Position numbers and translations under genes: made by a program
Part shown: one piece after another, positions 37,154-46,634 of the stretch
Layout of the letters: the number at the start of each line of letters is the position of its first letter
Numbering within the stretch: the stretch's first letter is position 1
Assembly: GCF_016629565.1 (NCBI RefSeq)
Contig: NZ_AP023057.1
Span: forward strand, 434,001 to 498,000
Source of the DNA: Nitratiruptor sp. YY08-10
GTDB taxonomy: Bacteria > Campylobacterota > Campylobacteria > Campylobacterales > Nitratiruptoraceae
Direction of reading: 5' to 3'
Length of the DNA stretch: 64,000 nt
The notes under the pieces: model-generated
Database searches by the model: none
Seen by the model: only the letters and a program-made list of their open reading frames with translations
Told to the model about the DNA's origin: nothing

Positions 37154-39426
37154 CGCTGCTCCTCTTTTACAGTTACTTTTTGCTTGGTTTCTTTTCTATC
37201 AAGCGCAAGTTCTCCTGCTATTTTTACAGTTGGCGTAATACCTCCTGGACACTTCTTTGAGTGAATCTGTACGGCGGTTTGTTTGTAGTTTGGCTCACCG
37301 CTGATCGGATCAAAAAGGGATTGAGTCAGCGTATTGATAAGCTGCGTGTTATAGTGAAATGGCACAAATACCGTTCCAGGGGCGACAAGCTGGGTTACTC
37401 GAACAATGAGATTTTCTACTTTGCCTCTAGGACTTGTGAGCCAGACTCTATCGTAGTTTTTGACTCCAAGCTTTTTTGCATCTTTTGGATTGATATCGAT
37501 CCAGGCCTGGGGTGCCAAATCGTTTAATATTTTGATTTGGCCTGTTTTGGTTCTGGTATGAAAATGCTCCACAGTTCGACCGGTATTGAGAATAAATGGA
37601 AACTCTTTGTTTGGCGCCTCTTCCAGTGGCTTAAACTCGGCACAGATAAATCGCGCCTTGCCATCTTTGTGCATAAACTTCATATCTTCACCATAAAGCC
37701 TTTTACAGCCATTGGGATACTGTTCATTGCAAGGCCACTGGATTCCTCCAAGGGATTCGATCTTTTCATAGTTCATGCCACTATAATCACAAAGTCTGCC
37801 TCTACTAATCTTTCTTATCTCTTCAAAGGCATCTTTTGGCTCTTTCCATCCTCCAAAGAGTCTTTCATGCCTTTGAAAATATTTGCTAAACTCCAAAACG
37901 ATATCAAAGTCACTCTTACTCATAGCGGGAGGCTCAACTGCTTTGTTGGCTTTGTTACAGCGTCGCTCACTGTTGGTATAGCATCCTTCCTTTTCGCCCC
38001 ATGTAGCTGCTGCAAATACAATATCTGCGATTTGTGCGGTATCACTCATAAATGCATCTTGCACAAGCAAGAAATTTAGTTTTTGTAAAGCTTTTCTAAG
38101 CCGCTTTTGATTTGGAAAACTTACAAGCGGATTGGTGCATATAACCCAAAGTCCTTTGATCTCCTCTTTTTCTATCGCTTCAATAATTTCGGCATATTTG
38201 TAGCCTCTGGAGTCCGGTATCCACTCAACTGGTACATCGATGAGTTTTGCAAACTCTTTTCTATCTTGATGACTTTCAAACTTTCTATATCCAGGAATCG
38301 ATGAGGTAAATCCAAACTCTCTTGTTCCCATGGCGTTGCACTGACCGGTTATGCTAAAAGCTCCCGTTCCCTCTTTGCCGATATTGCCTGTCATAAGAGC
38401 TAAATTATTGATCGCACTGACTGTATCGGTGCCTTGTGCTGATTGGTTGATACCCATCGTCCAGCAAATGAGGCTTTTATTGTTTGCAAAAAGCTGTGCC
38501 AATCGATACAGCGTCTTTGTATCAATACCTGTAAGGTGAGCAACTTCAGCCGGCTTGTATGATTGGATATGTTTGACAAATTCGCTCCAGCCATTAGTTC
38601 TTGATGTGATAAACTTCTCATCAAACCATCCCTGCTCCCAGATGATGTAGGCTAAGCCATTAAAAAGTGCCAGATCTGTTCTTGGTTTGATTGGCAGATA
38701 AATATCAGCAAGCTGGCTTGTTTTGCTGCGTCTTGGATCAATGACCACAACTGTTTTATTGTTTCTGTTTTTCATCAAATGATGGACGATGATTGGGTGA
38801 TTGTCCGCCAAATTTGCTCCAACGACAAAAACAACTTCTGCTTTTGCAATATCTGCGTAACTTGCAACCGGTCCATCGCTTCCAAAGCTTTGCTTGTATC
38901 CGCTTACCGCACTTGCCATGCAAAGTGTCGTATTGCCATCATAGTTTCTGGTATCTAATCCCAATTGCACAAATTTTCCAAGAGCGTAAAACTCTTCAGT
39001 TAAAAGCTGTCCGGTTGAAATGACTGCAAAACTGTTTTTACCATAGGTTGACTGTATTGTTTTGATACGCTTTGCCGCTTCACTGAAAGCTTCATTCCAG
39101 CCAACATTTTCGAGGCGTCCACCTTTTTTTATCTTTGGATAAAGGACTCTATTTTGTGCATAGAGCATCTGATTCTCGCTCAGCCCCTTTGGACAAAGAG
39201 TGCCGATATTGACTGGATGGGTAGGATCTCCTTTGGTAAAGACGGCTTTTTTATCTTTCACACCAATATAAAGTCCGCATCCAACCCCACAATATCCGCA
39301 GGTCGATCTCACCCAAAAATCGGGCTTTTTCGCTTTTGGTACTTTTCCAAATATGGGATCATCTGCCATTGCATTTTCAGCTTGTTTTACATCAAATCCT
39401 AAAAAGTCTTTTATTTTTTGTATCAT
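37150..39426 (-). CDS. nasA: Assimilatory nitrate reductase catalytic subunit NasA
   Basis: A molybdopterin-guanine-dinucleotide oxidoreductase of 758 residues that reduces nitrate to nitrite in the cytoplasm. A [4Fe-4S] cluster is bound by Cys43, Cys46, Cys50 and Cys78 (CGYCGVGC ... TLCPKG). The Mo ligand is Cys169 in LCMASAVSG, a Nas/Nap-type motif. The C-terminal molybdopterin-binding domain contains the LNTGRTVEHFHTRTKTG stretch. There is no Tat signal, which fits an assimilatory rather than periplasmic enzyme. It lies between a ferredoxin/DmsC-like gene and nirA. Confidence 0.93.
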   Translation of the reverse strand: MIQKIKDFLGFDVKQAENAMADDPIFGKVPKAKKPDFWVRSTCGYCGVGCGLYIGVKDKKAVFTKGDPTHPVNIGTLCPKGLSENQMLYAQNRVLYPKIKKGGRLENVGWNEAFSEAAKRIKTIQSTYGKNSFAVISTGQLLTEEFYALGKFVQLGLDTRNYDGNTTLCMASAVSGYKQSFGSDGPVASYADIAKAEVVFVVGANLADNHPIIVHHLMKNRNNKTVVVIDPRRSKTSQLADIYLPIKPRTDLALFNGLAYIIWEQGWFDEKFITSRTNGWSEFVKHIQSYKPAEVAHLTGIDTKTLYRLAQLFANNKSLICWTMGINQSAQGTDTVSAINNLALMTGNIGKEGTGAFSITGQCNAMGTREFGFTSSIPGYRKFESHQDRKEFAKLIDVPVEWIPDSRGYKYAEIIEAIEKEEIKGLWVICTNPLVSFPNQKRLRKALQKLNFLLVQDAFMSDTAQIADIVFAAATWGEKEGCYTNSERRCNKANKAVEPPAMSKSDFDIVLEFSKYFQRHERLFGGWKEPKDAFEEIRKISRGRLCDYSGMNYEKIESLGGIQWPCNEQYPNGCKRLYGEDMKFMHKDGKARFICAEFKPLEEAPNKEFPFILNTGRTVEHFHTRTKTGQIKILNDLAPQAWIDINPKDAKKLGVKNYDRVWLTSPRGKVENLIVRVTQLVAPGTVFVPFHYNTQLINTLTQSLFDPISGEPNYKQTAVQIHSKKCPGGITPTVKIAGELALDRKETKQKVTVKEEQR

Positions 39427-39435
39427 TTCCTCTCC

Positions 39436-40995
39436 TTATGGTCTCTGAGCACCAGCAAAAAAGTTGCCCGGCATTCCTGTTTTGATGGCCGTTGTATAAA
39501 AAAGGAGTCTCCCCACTATTTCGCTTGCAAATCCCAAAAGCACTGCCGATAATACAAACAAAAAGGCAAAACCGATTGAACCTGCATTGAGTGCAATTAT
39601 GGATAGAAGTGGCAAAAGGAGCGCAGCTATTGGCAAAGAGGATTTTCTAAATCTGTACAGATTTGCAAAACTGCTTTGTAGAAGCTTTTTTGCTTTTTGG
39701 ATCTGGTAGTTGTTTTTTTCATACAATTTTTGTGATTCCAAGAAGAGATATAGGTGCATGGCTCCAAGCAAAATTGTAAAGACAAGCAAAATATTGGCTA
39801 CTTCACTCCATCCTTGAATAATTGCCACAAGAGCTAAAAGAGTTGTTGCAATGTAGCCTGTTGTAAAAAAGGTATAGGTTGTCAAAACAGTATTCCAGGT
39901 TGGTTTGGCCGGAATCCTATAGATCATCGATTGGGCATATATCCCATAGATTCCTATACCAAGGATGAGTGCTTCAAGAAAAAGGCGAAAAAATCCATCG
40001 ATATGAAAGTAATAAAGCAGCGCAACAATACCCATACCTCCTGTAAAAACGCCAAGGGCTGCGGCTTCTTTGCTAAGCCATGAGGTTTTGATATTTTTCA
40101 TTGCACTTAATGCCTTGAAAGGGCGCCCAAGATGCAGAGCCGATAGAGGTAGACCTATGGCACTAAGCATAAAAATAACAAAAGCCATTGTAAAACTTGG
40201 GCTTGGCAAAGTGGTGAATTTACTTGCAAGATCACCTAAAAAAATGGCTCCGAATCCAATGAGACTGATTTGGGTAAAGACCGTCATAAAGACAAGCGGC
40301 CACTCTTTGTGGGCTGGTTTGATGAGATCTTTGTCCATAGGCTCAAGCTTTTCAGGCAAATTTTCAGGAAGAGTAAATCTTGTGGTAGATCCGGTTACTC
40401 TTGCATCAATAAGCCCCGGTGCATTTGCTTCTTGATCGATTTTTCCGTCCAACCATTCATCGATATTGACAACCTCTATCTCGATGGCTCCTTCAGGGCA
40501 GGCTTGCACGCAGGCCGGTGTCTGGTTGACTTCAATACGCTCATAGCACATATGGCACTTTGTGACGATATGGCGCTTCGTATCAAAAACGGGGACATCA
40601 TAGGGACAGTTCCAGGTGCAGTATTGGCATCCGATGCAGGCTTCATCATCGTGTATAACGATACCGTTGTCTATTTTTATGTAGCTGTTTGTAGGACAGC
40701 CTTTGAGACATGCCGGATCGATGCAGTGGTTGCAGCTCATCGATAAAAACATCTGCAAAACATTTGGAAATTCTCCACCTTCAACCTCTCCGACTCTTCT
40801 CCATTTAACTTCGGCTGGATTGTTGTTTTGCTCATTGCACGCCACTTCACAGCAGTGGCATCCGATACATTTGGTTGCATCAAAATGGAAACGATACTGC
40901 TCATTCTCTTTGAGTGGCGGCAGATCGATGGAGTAGCTCCCACACTGCATACCGGTAGTGGCTTTATAGTTGATAAAACTCTCAACTGCACTCAT
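39436..40995 (-). CDS. Fused four-cluster ferredoxin and DmsC-type membrane anchor
   Basis: A 519-residue fusion. Residues 1-200 form a DmsB/NrfC-like ferredoxin with four cysteine groups (CIGCHCCEVAC; CNHCIDPACLKGC; CIGCQYCTWNC; CHMCYER with CVQAC). From about 225 onward are eight hydrophobic helices in the DmsC/NrfD style, with the conserved SALHLGRPFKA loop. Such anchors pass electrons between quinol and an iron-sulfur subunit. No signal peptide is present, so the ferredoxin half probably faces the cytoplasm. Placed next to nasA, it may supply NasA with electrons from menaquinol, replacing the usual flavoprotein or soluble ferredoxin. That role is inferred. Confidence 0.82.
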   Translation of the reverse strand: MSAVESFINYKATTGMQCGSYSIDLPPLKENEQYRFHFDATKCIGCHCCEVACNEQNNNPAEVKWRRVGEVEGGEFPNVLQMFLSMSCNHCIDPACLKGCPTNSYIKIDNGIVIHDDEACIGCQYCTWNCPYDVPVFDTKRHIVTKCHMCYERIEVNQTPACVQACPEGAIEIEVVNIDEWLDGKIDQEANAPGLIDARVTGSTTRFTLPENLPEKLEPMDKDLIKPAHKEWPLVFMTVFTQISLIGFGAIFLGDLASKFTTLPSPSFTMAFVIFMLSAIGLPLSALHLGRPFKALSAMKNIKTSWLSKEAAALGVFTGGMGIVALLYYFHIDGFFRLFLEALILGIGIYGIYAQSMIYRIPAKPTWNTVLTTYTFFTTGYIATTLLALVAIIQGWSEVANILLVFTILLGAMHLYLFLESQKLYEKNNYQIQKAKKLLQSSFANLYRFRKSSLPIAALLLPLLSIIALNAGSIGFAFLFVLSAVLLGFASEIVGRLLFYTTAIKTGMPGNFFAGAQRP

Positions 40996-41054
40996 CCGTG
41001 CTCCTTCATTTGCTTTAAGCTATTTTATGAAAAAATATTCAAAAAAGTTGTATA

Positions 41055-42659
41055 TTATTTGAGCAATGCAAATAGAAGAATGCAGTTGATGAAAAAAGAG
41101 ATAATGAATGCAGCTTTGTAAACTTTTACTGGTTCTCTCTCTATCAGTGACGCAGATGGATCAAAATAGGGTTTGACCTTTTGGGGATTTTCAAGCTCAT
41201 ACATCATTTCGCTGTAGTGCTTGTAGCGTCTCTTTTTATCCCGCTCAATTGCTCTTAAAATAATGGACTCCAACCAAAGAGGTACTTTTTTATTAAAATG
41301 GGTTACTGGTTTTGGCTTTTTGAAAGTTGGTTTTTGAAATGGTTCTATCTCACCGTATGGATAGTGCTTAGTTAGAGCTAGATAAAGCGTTACTCCTATT
41401 GCAAAAATTTCACTTGATTCACTGATCGCTTCACCCCTGAAACGTTCGGGAGCCAAAAAGCTTGGAGTGCCGGCTTTGTTAGCTATGGAAAAGATCTCAA
41501 CAATTGAGCCAAAATCGATCAGTTTAAAGATCGGTTTTTCGTTTTTGAGCGCAATAATGATATTTTCAGGCTTGATATCTCCATGAACGAGGTTGTATTT
41601 GAGAAGATACTGGGCGCTTTTGAGCAAAAATTTGCCAAGATCGATCGCTTCATCTACATGTAAAGGGCGTTTTTTGATCCGTTTGGTCAGTGTCTCACCC
41701 TCTATATATTCCATAATATAGTATCGATAGCTTCTTTTTTTTGGAATAACGGCTTTTGGGAAAAAACCGGCCTCGAGTCTCGTGGCATTCCATGCTTCTT
41801 GTATGAATAGATCGAGCTGTTCTTGATCATCAGTTGCTGCAGCAAATTTCATTACATATTTTTTTCCTTTGTTTTCAACAAGCCATGTTATCCCATTCAA
41901 AGGCTTTAAAAGTCTATATCCATCAATGATTTGATCTTTTTGAAGGCTTTTTGGAATAGGGAGATTCAATTGCTTTAGAGTGCTTTTTTTATCCAGCTCA
42001 TTGATCTCAATGACAACTACACTTGTATCATCAGGGAGATTATCGTCTACCTTTTTGCTAGCATACTTAATAATAGACGCAGCATCAAATCTACTTCTTG
42101 TTTGCAATTCATTTTCATCTAAAACTGCCGTAACTCCATCACTGCAAAGCAATATCCTATCTTTTGGATGAATAAAATTTTCAAAAAAGTATGGTTCTAC
42201 CTCTTTTTCCATTCCAAGAGCCTGCAAAAGAATATTGGAGTTCTCTTCAACGTGATCAAAAGAGAGTTTTTGCAACATGCCATCTCGAAGCAAAAAAATA
42301 GGGCTATCTCCTACATTGGCTCCATAGAGACGATTGCCCTGAATAATGACAATACTAAGCGTGGTTAAAAGCTCTGGACGCTCAAACTGGGCCAAAGACT
42401 CTTGGTATAAGATAGTATTGATATTTTTGATAAAAATCTCCAGCGATTTTTCAATGCTCCAGCTTCTTGGTCGCTGCTTGAAATTGTTGAGCATGTAGCT
42501 GACCACTCTTTGTGCGGCATCCCTGCCTCCAAGGGCGCTACCCACTCCATCGCAAAGCACCCCTATGACAATATCATCACATCTTTTTACGCCGTAAGCA
42601 TCATCGCTTTGAAGCTCTTTGCCTTTGGCAAGACCAAAGGCGCTGAGTCTATAACTCAT
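41055..42659 (-). CDS. PP2C phosphatase / Ser-Thr kinase fusion with C-terminal membrane helix
   Basis: A 534-residue bifunctional protein. Residues 1-230 are a PP2C phosphatase with LCDGVGSALGG, LLCSDGV and PDDTSVVV. Residues 245-495 are a Hanks-type kinase with VMKFA, VHGDIKPENII, LIDFGSI and FLAPERF; the usual HRD is HGD. A transmembrane helix is at about 511-530. It sits between the nitrate transporter and nitrate reductase genes. A similar kinase/phosphatase occurs in Pseudomonas nitrate assimilation clusters, as I recall. It could act on the transporter or on PII signalling; the substrate is unknown. Confidence 0.85.
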   Translation of the reverse strand: MSYRLSAFGLAKGKELQSDDAYGVKRCDDIVIGVLCDGVGSALGGRDAAQRVVSYMLNNFKQRPRSWSIEKSLEIFIKNINTILYQESLAQFERPELLTTLSIVIIQGNRLYGANVGDSPIFLLRDGMLQKLSFDHVEENSNILLQALGMEKEVEPYFFENFIHPKDRILLCSDGVTAVLDENELQTRSRFDAASIIKYASKKVDDNLPDDTSVVVIEINELDKKSTLKQLNLPIPKSLQKDQIIDGYRLLKPLNGITWLVENKGKKYVMKFAAATDDQEQLDLFIQEAWNATRLEAGFFPKAVIPKKRSYRYYIMEYIEGETLTKRIKKRPLHVDEAIDLGKFLLKSAQYLLKYNLVHGDIKPENIIIALKNEKPIFKLIDFGSIVEIFSIANKAGTPSFLAPERFRGEAISESSEIFAIGVTLYLALTKHYPYGEIEPFQKPTFKKPKPVTHFNKKVPLWLESIILRAIERDKKRRYKHYSEMMYELENPQKVKPYFDPSASLIEREPVKVYKAAFIISFFINCILLFALLK

Positions 42660-43937
42660 CTATATTCTTCCTCCTGCATGGACTCCCCAGGTCGTTCTCC
42701 ATCTCGTTTTTACCATACTAAGCCCAATTATAGCCATAGCGGCGATTCCAGCAAAGATAAAAAAGCCTGTGCTGTAACTGTTAAAAGCCGCTTTACTCCA
42801 TCCAAGCGTTTTCACAAGCGCCGTTCCGCCAAGTCCTCCGGCACACCCAACAATTCCGGTCATTATACCCATATCTTTACCGAACCTTTGTGGCACAAGC
42901 TGAAAAACGGCACCGTTTGCCATGCCAAGACTTGCCATAATGAGAAAAAGAACAACAATAGCCATATAAAAATTGTGCACAACGGTTGCATTCAAAAGTG
43001 CCAAAAGAGCGACTGCTCCATAAAAAATATAGAGTGATTTCACGCCACCCATCTTATCTGCAATTGCCCCACCAACAGGTCTCAGCATTGCTCCGGAAAA
43101 GATACAAAGAGCCCCGAAATAGCCTGCAATCACCTGCACATTTGGCTCATTCAAAAGCTGCAATCCAATTTGTGCCATCTCATTTTTATAGACATCCATC
43201 AAATAGACTTTCATATAGTTGGCAAACCCTACAAATCCACCAAAGCTTACTGCATAAAAGAGGCTAAACCACCAAGTGTCCTTGTCTTGCAAAAGTTTGA
43301 TGTAGTCACTAAGCTTTTTCTTTCTTGGTGTATACACCTCGGGCGGTGCATCCTTTGCCATAATGATATAGGTAACAAGGATAATTGTGGATAAAATGCC
43401 GCCAACCAAAAAGACCGCAGGCCATCCCCAAATCTCAGCGATCTTTGGTGCAAAGATATAGTCAATCACCACGCCTATATTTCCAGCCCCCGCTAGTCCC
43501 AAAACAACGCCTTGCAGACGTGGTGGATACCACTGTCCGGCCTGAGGAAGTGCCACCGCAAAGCTGGCTCCTGCAAATCCAAGTCCTACAGCCACCATCA
43601 AAAGCTCAGTATAGGTGATCGATTCGCCCCGGAAAAATGCATAAAAAAGTGAAGCGATGACGATGAGCTGAGCGATAATCGCTGTCTTTTTGGCTCCAAT
43701 GTTATCAACCAAAAATCCAAGTACAATTCTCAGTATCGCTCCGCCAAGTATCGGGATAGCAAGCATCGTTGCCTTTTGGTTGGCATCAACTATATAACCA
43801 TGTTTGGCTAAAGAAGAAGCGATCTCCGTTGCAAGTGGACCTAGCATCGTCCACACCATGAAGCTAAAATCGAAATATAAAAAAGCTGCAATCAGTGTCG
43901 GAAAATGACCAGCAGTTTTGAGTTCATCCAGTCTCAT
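42660..43937 (-). CDS. narK: NarK/NasA-type nitrate transporter (MFS)
   Basis: A 425-residue major facilitator with about twelve helices. The NNP-family signatures are the glycine-rich helix region VGLGFAGASFAVALPQ and the second GMANGAVFQLVPQRFG. These surround the nitrate path with conserved arginines. It should bring nitrate in for assimilation, and possibly nitrite in or out. It has TACAAT and a very strong AAAGGAGG upstream and leads the minus-strand nitrogen operon. Its stop lies next to the kinase/phosphatase ATG without spacing. Confidence 0.9.
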   Translation of the reverse strand: MRLDELKTAGHFPTLIAAFLYFDFSFMVWTMLGPLATEIASSLAKHGYIVDANQKATMLAIPILGGAILRIVLGFLVDNIGAKKTAIIAQLIVIASLFYAFFRGESITYTELLMVAVGLGFAGASFAVALPQAGQWYPPRLQGVVLGLAGAGNIGVVIDYIFAPKIAEIWGWPAVFLVGGILSTIILVTYIIMAKDAPPEVYTPRKKKLSDYIKLLQDKDTWWFSLFYAVSFGGFVGFANYMKVYLMDVYKNEMAQIGLQLLNEPNVQVIAGYFGALCIFSGAMLRPVGGAIADKMGGVKSLYIFYGAVALLALLNATVVHNFYMAIVVLFLIMASLGMANGAVFQLVPQRFGKDMGIMTGIVGCAGGLGGTALVKTLGWSKAAFNSYSTGFFIFAGIAAMAIIGLSMVKTRWRTTWGVHAGGRI

Positions 43938-43963
43938 AAAGCCTCCTTTTAACTAACAAGAAA

Positions 43964-43969
43964 ATTGTA
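43964..43969 (-). promoter_or_regulatory. Predicted -10 element of the nitrate assimilation operon
   Basis: TACAAT on the minus strand, 26 bases before the narK ATG, in a 234-bp A/T-rich gap shared with amtB. The rest of the gap holds several imperfect repeats but no clear sigma-54 GG-N10-GC element. Confidence 0.45.
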
Positions 43970-44135
43970 TCAATAAATAACCATTAATTTTGTATAAAAA
44001 ATAAACAATCATGTAAATCTATTTTTAATGTAATTATCTACATAAAAGAAGTGGATTTGAAGAAATATTAGGAAGAGAGCTTGACTTTTTAAATGATTGT
44101 ATAAAAAATGATCAATTTTTTGGCTAAGAAGAAGT

Positions 44136-44141
44136 TATAAT
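44136..44141 (+). promoter_or_regulatory. Predicted -10 element of amtB-glnB
   Basis: TATAAT 30 bases before the amtB ATG, following a T-rich stretch, with AAGGAG at 44161-44166 in the leader. A TTGACT lies at 44081-44086, too far upstream to pair with it. Confidence 0.55.
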
Positions 44142-44171
44142 TTTTTCGACCAAAAATTGAAAGGAGAAAAT

Positions 44172-45449
44172 ATGAATAGGTTCAAGTGGTTCATTTTTCT
44201 TTTGCCCTCATTTTTACTGGCAGAAGATAAACTAAACAGCGGGGATACCGCATGGATGATTGTTGCAACTGCATTTGTAATGCTTATGACTCCAGCAGGG
44301 CTAGCACTCTTTTATGGTGGTATGACACGGGCCAAAAATGTACTCAATACCTATATGATGGTTTTCATTGCCTATGTAATCGGATCAATCGTTTGGGTAC
44401 TTTGGGGATACTCTTTAGCCTTTAGTGGTGATGGAGCGGTTATTGGAGATTTGAGTAAAATCTTTTTAAAAGGTGTTACAAGTGATAGTCTTAGTGGAAC
44501 CTATCCTGAGTTTGTCTTTATTGCCTTTCAAGGGACCTTTGCGGCTATTACAGTTGCGATTGCCAGTGGCTCGGTAATTGAGCGGATGAAGTTTTCAACA
44601 TGGACGATATTTTCAGTTCTTTGGGTAACGTTTGTATATGTTCCGATTACTCATATGGTATGGGGTGGCGGATTTTTATATAACGAAGGTGCGCTTGATT
44701 TCGCAGGTGGGACAGTAGTTCACATGAATGGCGGTTTGGCTGGACTTGTTTTAGCCTTGATGTTAGGAAAGAGAAAAGGATTTCCGAAAGAGCCTATGAA
44801 ACCATCTTCAATTATTCTAACCGCCCTAGGTGCGGTACTTCTATGGTTTGGATGGTTTGGATTTAATGCTGGAAGTGAGTTTGCGGCTGATGGCGTAGCA
44901 GGAAGTGCATTACTTATGACAAATTTTGCGGCGGCAGTGGGGGCGCTAACTTGGGTGATAATCGAATGGATAGTTTATAAGAAGCCAACACTCCTTGGTG
45001 CGGCAACCGGTGCGGTGGCTGGACTTGTAGCTATTACTCCAGCAGCAGGATTTGCGGAAGTGCTTGGAGCGCTGATTATCGGTGCTGGCGGAAGTATAGC
45101 AGGCTATTTTGGAATTATGCTCATCAAAAGAAAATTCAAAATCGATGATAGTTTGGATGCCTTTGGCGTGCATTTCACAGCTGGACTTTGGGGTGCTTTG
45201 GCAACAGGGTTGTTTGCATTACAAAATCTTGCGTGGGATGGAAGTCCTTTGAAAGATCATGGTGATAGAATGGCTCAGATGTGGGTTCAGGTTGAATCGG
45301 TTGTCGTAACAATGGTATTTACCGCAGTGATGACAGCTATTGTTTATTTTATTTCATCATTGATTACAGGTGGAGGAAAAGTTGATGAAGATACCCAGAC
45401 GATGGGTCTTGATGAAGCTGTCCATGGTGAACGCGGATTTAATCTATAA
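44172..45449 (+). CDS. amtB: Ammonium transporter AmtB
   Basis: A 425-residue ammonium channel. It begins with a cleavable signal peptide (MNRFKWFIFLLPSFLLA) as in other AmtB proteins. It then has SGDTAWMI, LALFYGGMTRAKN, the twin pore histidines in ITHMVWGGGF and GVHFTAGLWG, and about eleven helices. The start at ATG 44172 fits AAGGAG six bases upstream; a TTG at 44157 would include the Shine-Dalgarno as coding sequence. The gene leads an amtB-glnB unit, so PII can close the channel when nitrogen is plentiful. Confidence 0.96.
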   Translation: MNRFKWFIFLLPSFLLAEDKLNSGDTAWMIVATAFVMLMTPAGLALFYGGMTRAKNVLNTYMMVFIAYVIGSIVWVLWGYSLAFSGDGAVIGDLSKIFLKGVTSDSLSGTYPEFVFIAFQGTFAAITVAIASGSVIERMKFSTWTIFSVLWVTFVYVPITHMVWGGGFLYNEGALDFAGGTVVHMNGGLAGLVLALMLGKRKGFPKEPMKPSSIILTALGAVLLWFGWFGFNAGSEFAADGVAGSALLMTNFAAAVGALTWVIIEWIVYKKPTLLGAATGAVAGLVAITPAAGFAEVLGALIIGAGGSIAGYFGIMLIKRKFKIDDSLDAFGVHFTAGLWGALATGLFALQNLAWDGSPLKDHGDRMAQMWVQVESVVVTMVFTAVMTAIVYFISSLITGGGKVDEDTQTMGLDEAVHGERGFNL

Positions 45450-45456
45450 GGGGTAG

Positions 45457-45803
<347 letters not shown>

Positions 45804-45805
<2 letters not shown>

Positions 45806-46634
45806 AAAACGATTTACTATATGAGAGTAAAAAGATATTCGAATAGGCCCCTTTATCGCTTCCTTCATCAAATTTACTTCTGTTATAACCAATTTTCAAA
45901 TAGTCCTTATGAGAAAAAGCGTAAGTTAAATCGATCCCCATACCGTATTTGTATTCAGCTCCAAGGTTATAAACGACATAGCCGTCTTTGGCTACTTTAT
46001 AACTATTTTTACCTATATTGAAACCGATATGTGTCGTCCATGGTCCTTTTGTATCGTAGAAATCAAAATCGGCATTTGTGTAATTGTCTTTCGTAGTATA
46101 ACCGGAATTGGAAATTTTAATGAAATTCACTTTTCCTTCCAATGTGATGACACCATACTCCTGTGATAAAGAGTTCAGCGTATAGGTAGCTTTTGGTGTA
46201 AATTGGTGAACTTCAAAATTGTCATAATCACTAAAATAGTAATCAATTCCCATGCTATATTGGTTGAGTACATAGTACGTTACACCAGCAAAAAGCACTT
46301 TGTCATAATCGTTGTTATTATTGGTTTGATCAATGAAAATATTGTGAATACCTGCACGAAGTGCAACATTTGATCCATAATAGTAGTTACCTACTATTGT
46401 CCAGTCCCATTGTCTATACGTAGGGGTATTGTCGTTATAGTCCAAAGTGAAATATTCAACATCTGTTTCAATCTTGTATTGGGTATTACCGTGACTTGCA
46501 TACAATCCCATAATACTGGCATTGTCCCTTGTCGCTTTATCGTAGTCGATATATGAAAAGTACGGTACAAGAGAACTTCCTTGTGCGAGCGCAAAACTGC
46601 ATACAGCCGATAGAGCTAAAATACTCTTTTTCAT
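45804..46634 (-). CDS. Predicted outer-membrane beta-barrel protein
   Basis: A 276-residue protein with a signal peptide (MKKSILALSAVCSFALA) and alternating aromatic/hydrophobic strands rich in Tyr, Asn and Gly, ending in SYSKSF. The final phenylalanine is typical for BamA-folded barrels. About ten to twelve strands would fit. No family was recognised. It is the last gene of the seven-gene minus-strand operon; its ATG overlaps the regulator stop (ATGA) with GGAG upstream, so it is translated with that operon. It could be the outer-membrane exit or entry route for the pathway's product. Confidence 0.7.

Noticed and set aside
44081-44105. TTGACT followed by TATAAA upstream of amtB, as a possible sigma-70 promoter
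   Set aside because: The spacing is only 13 bases, too short for sigma-70. The TATAAT at 44136-44141 fits better.
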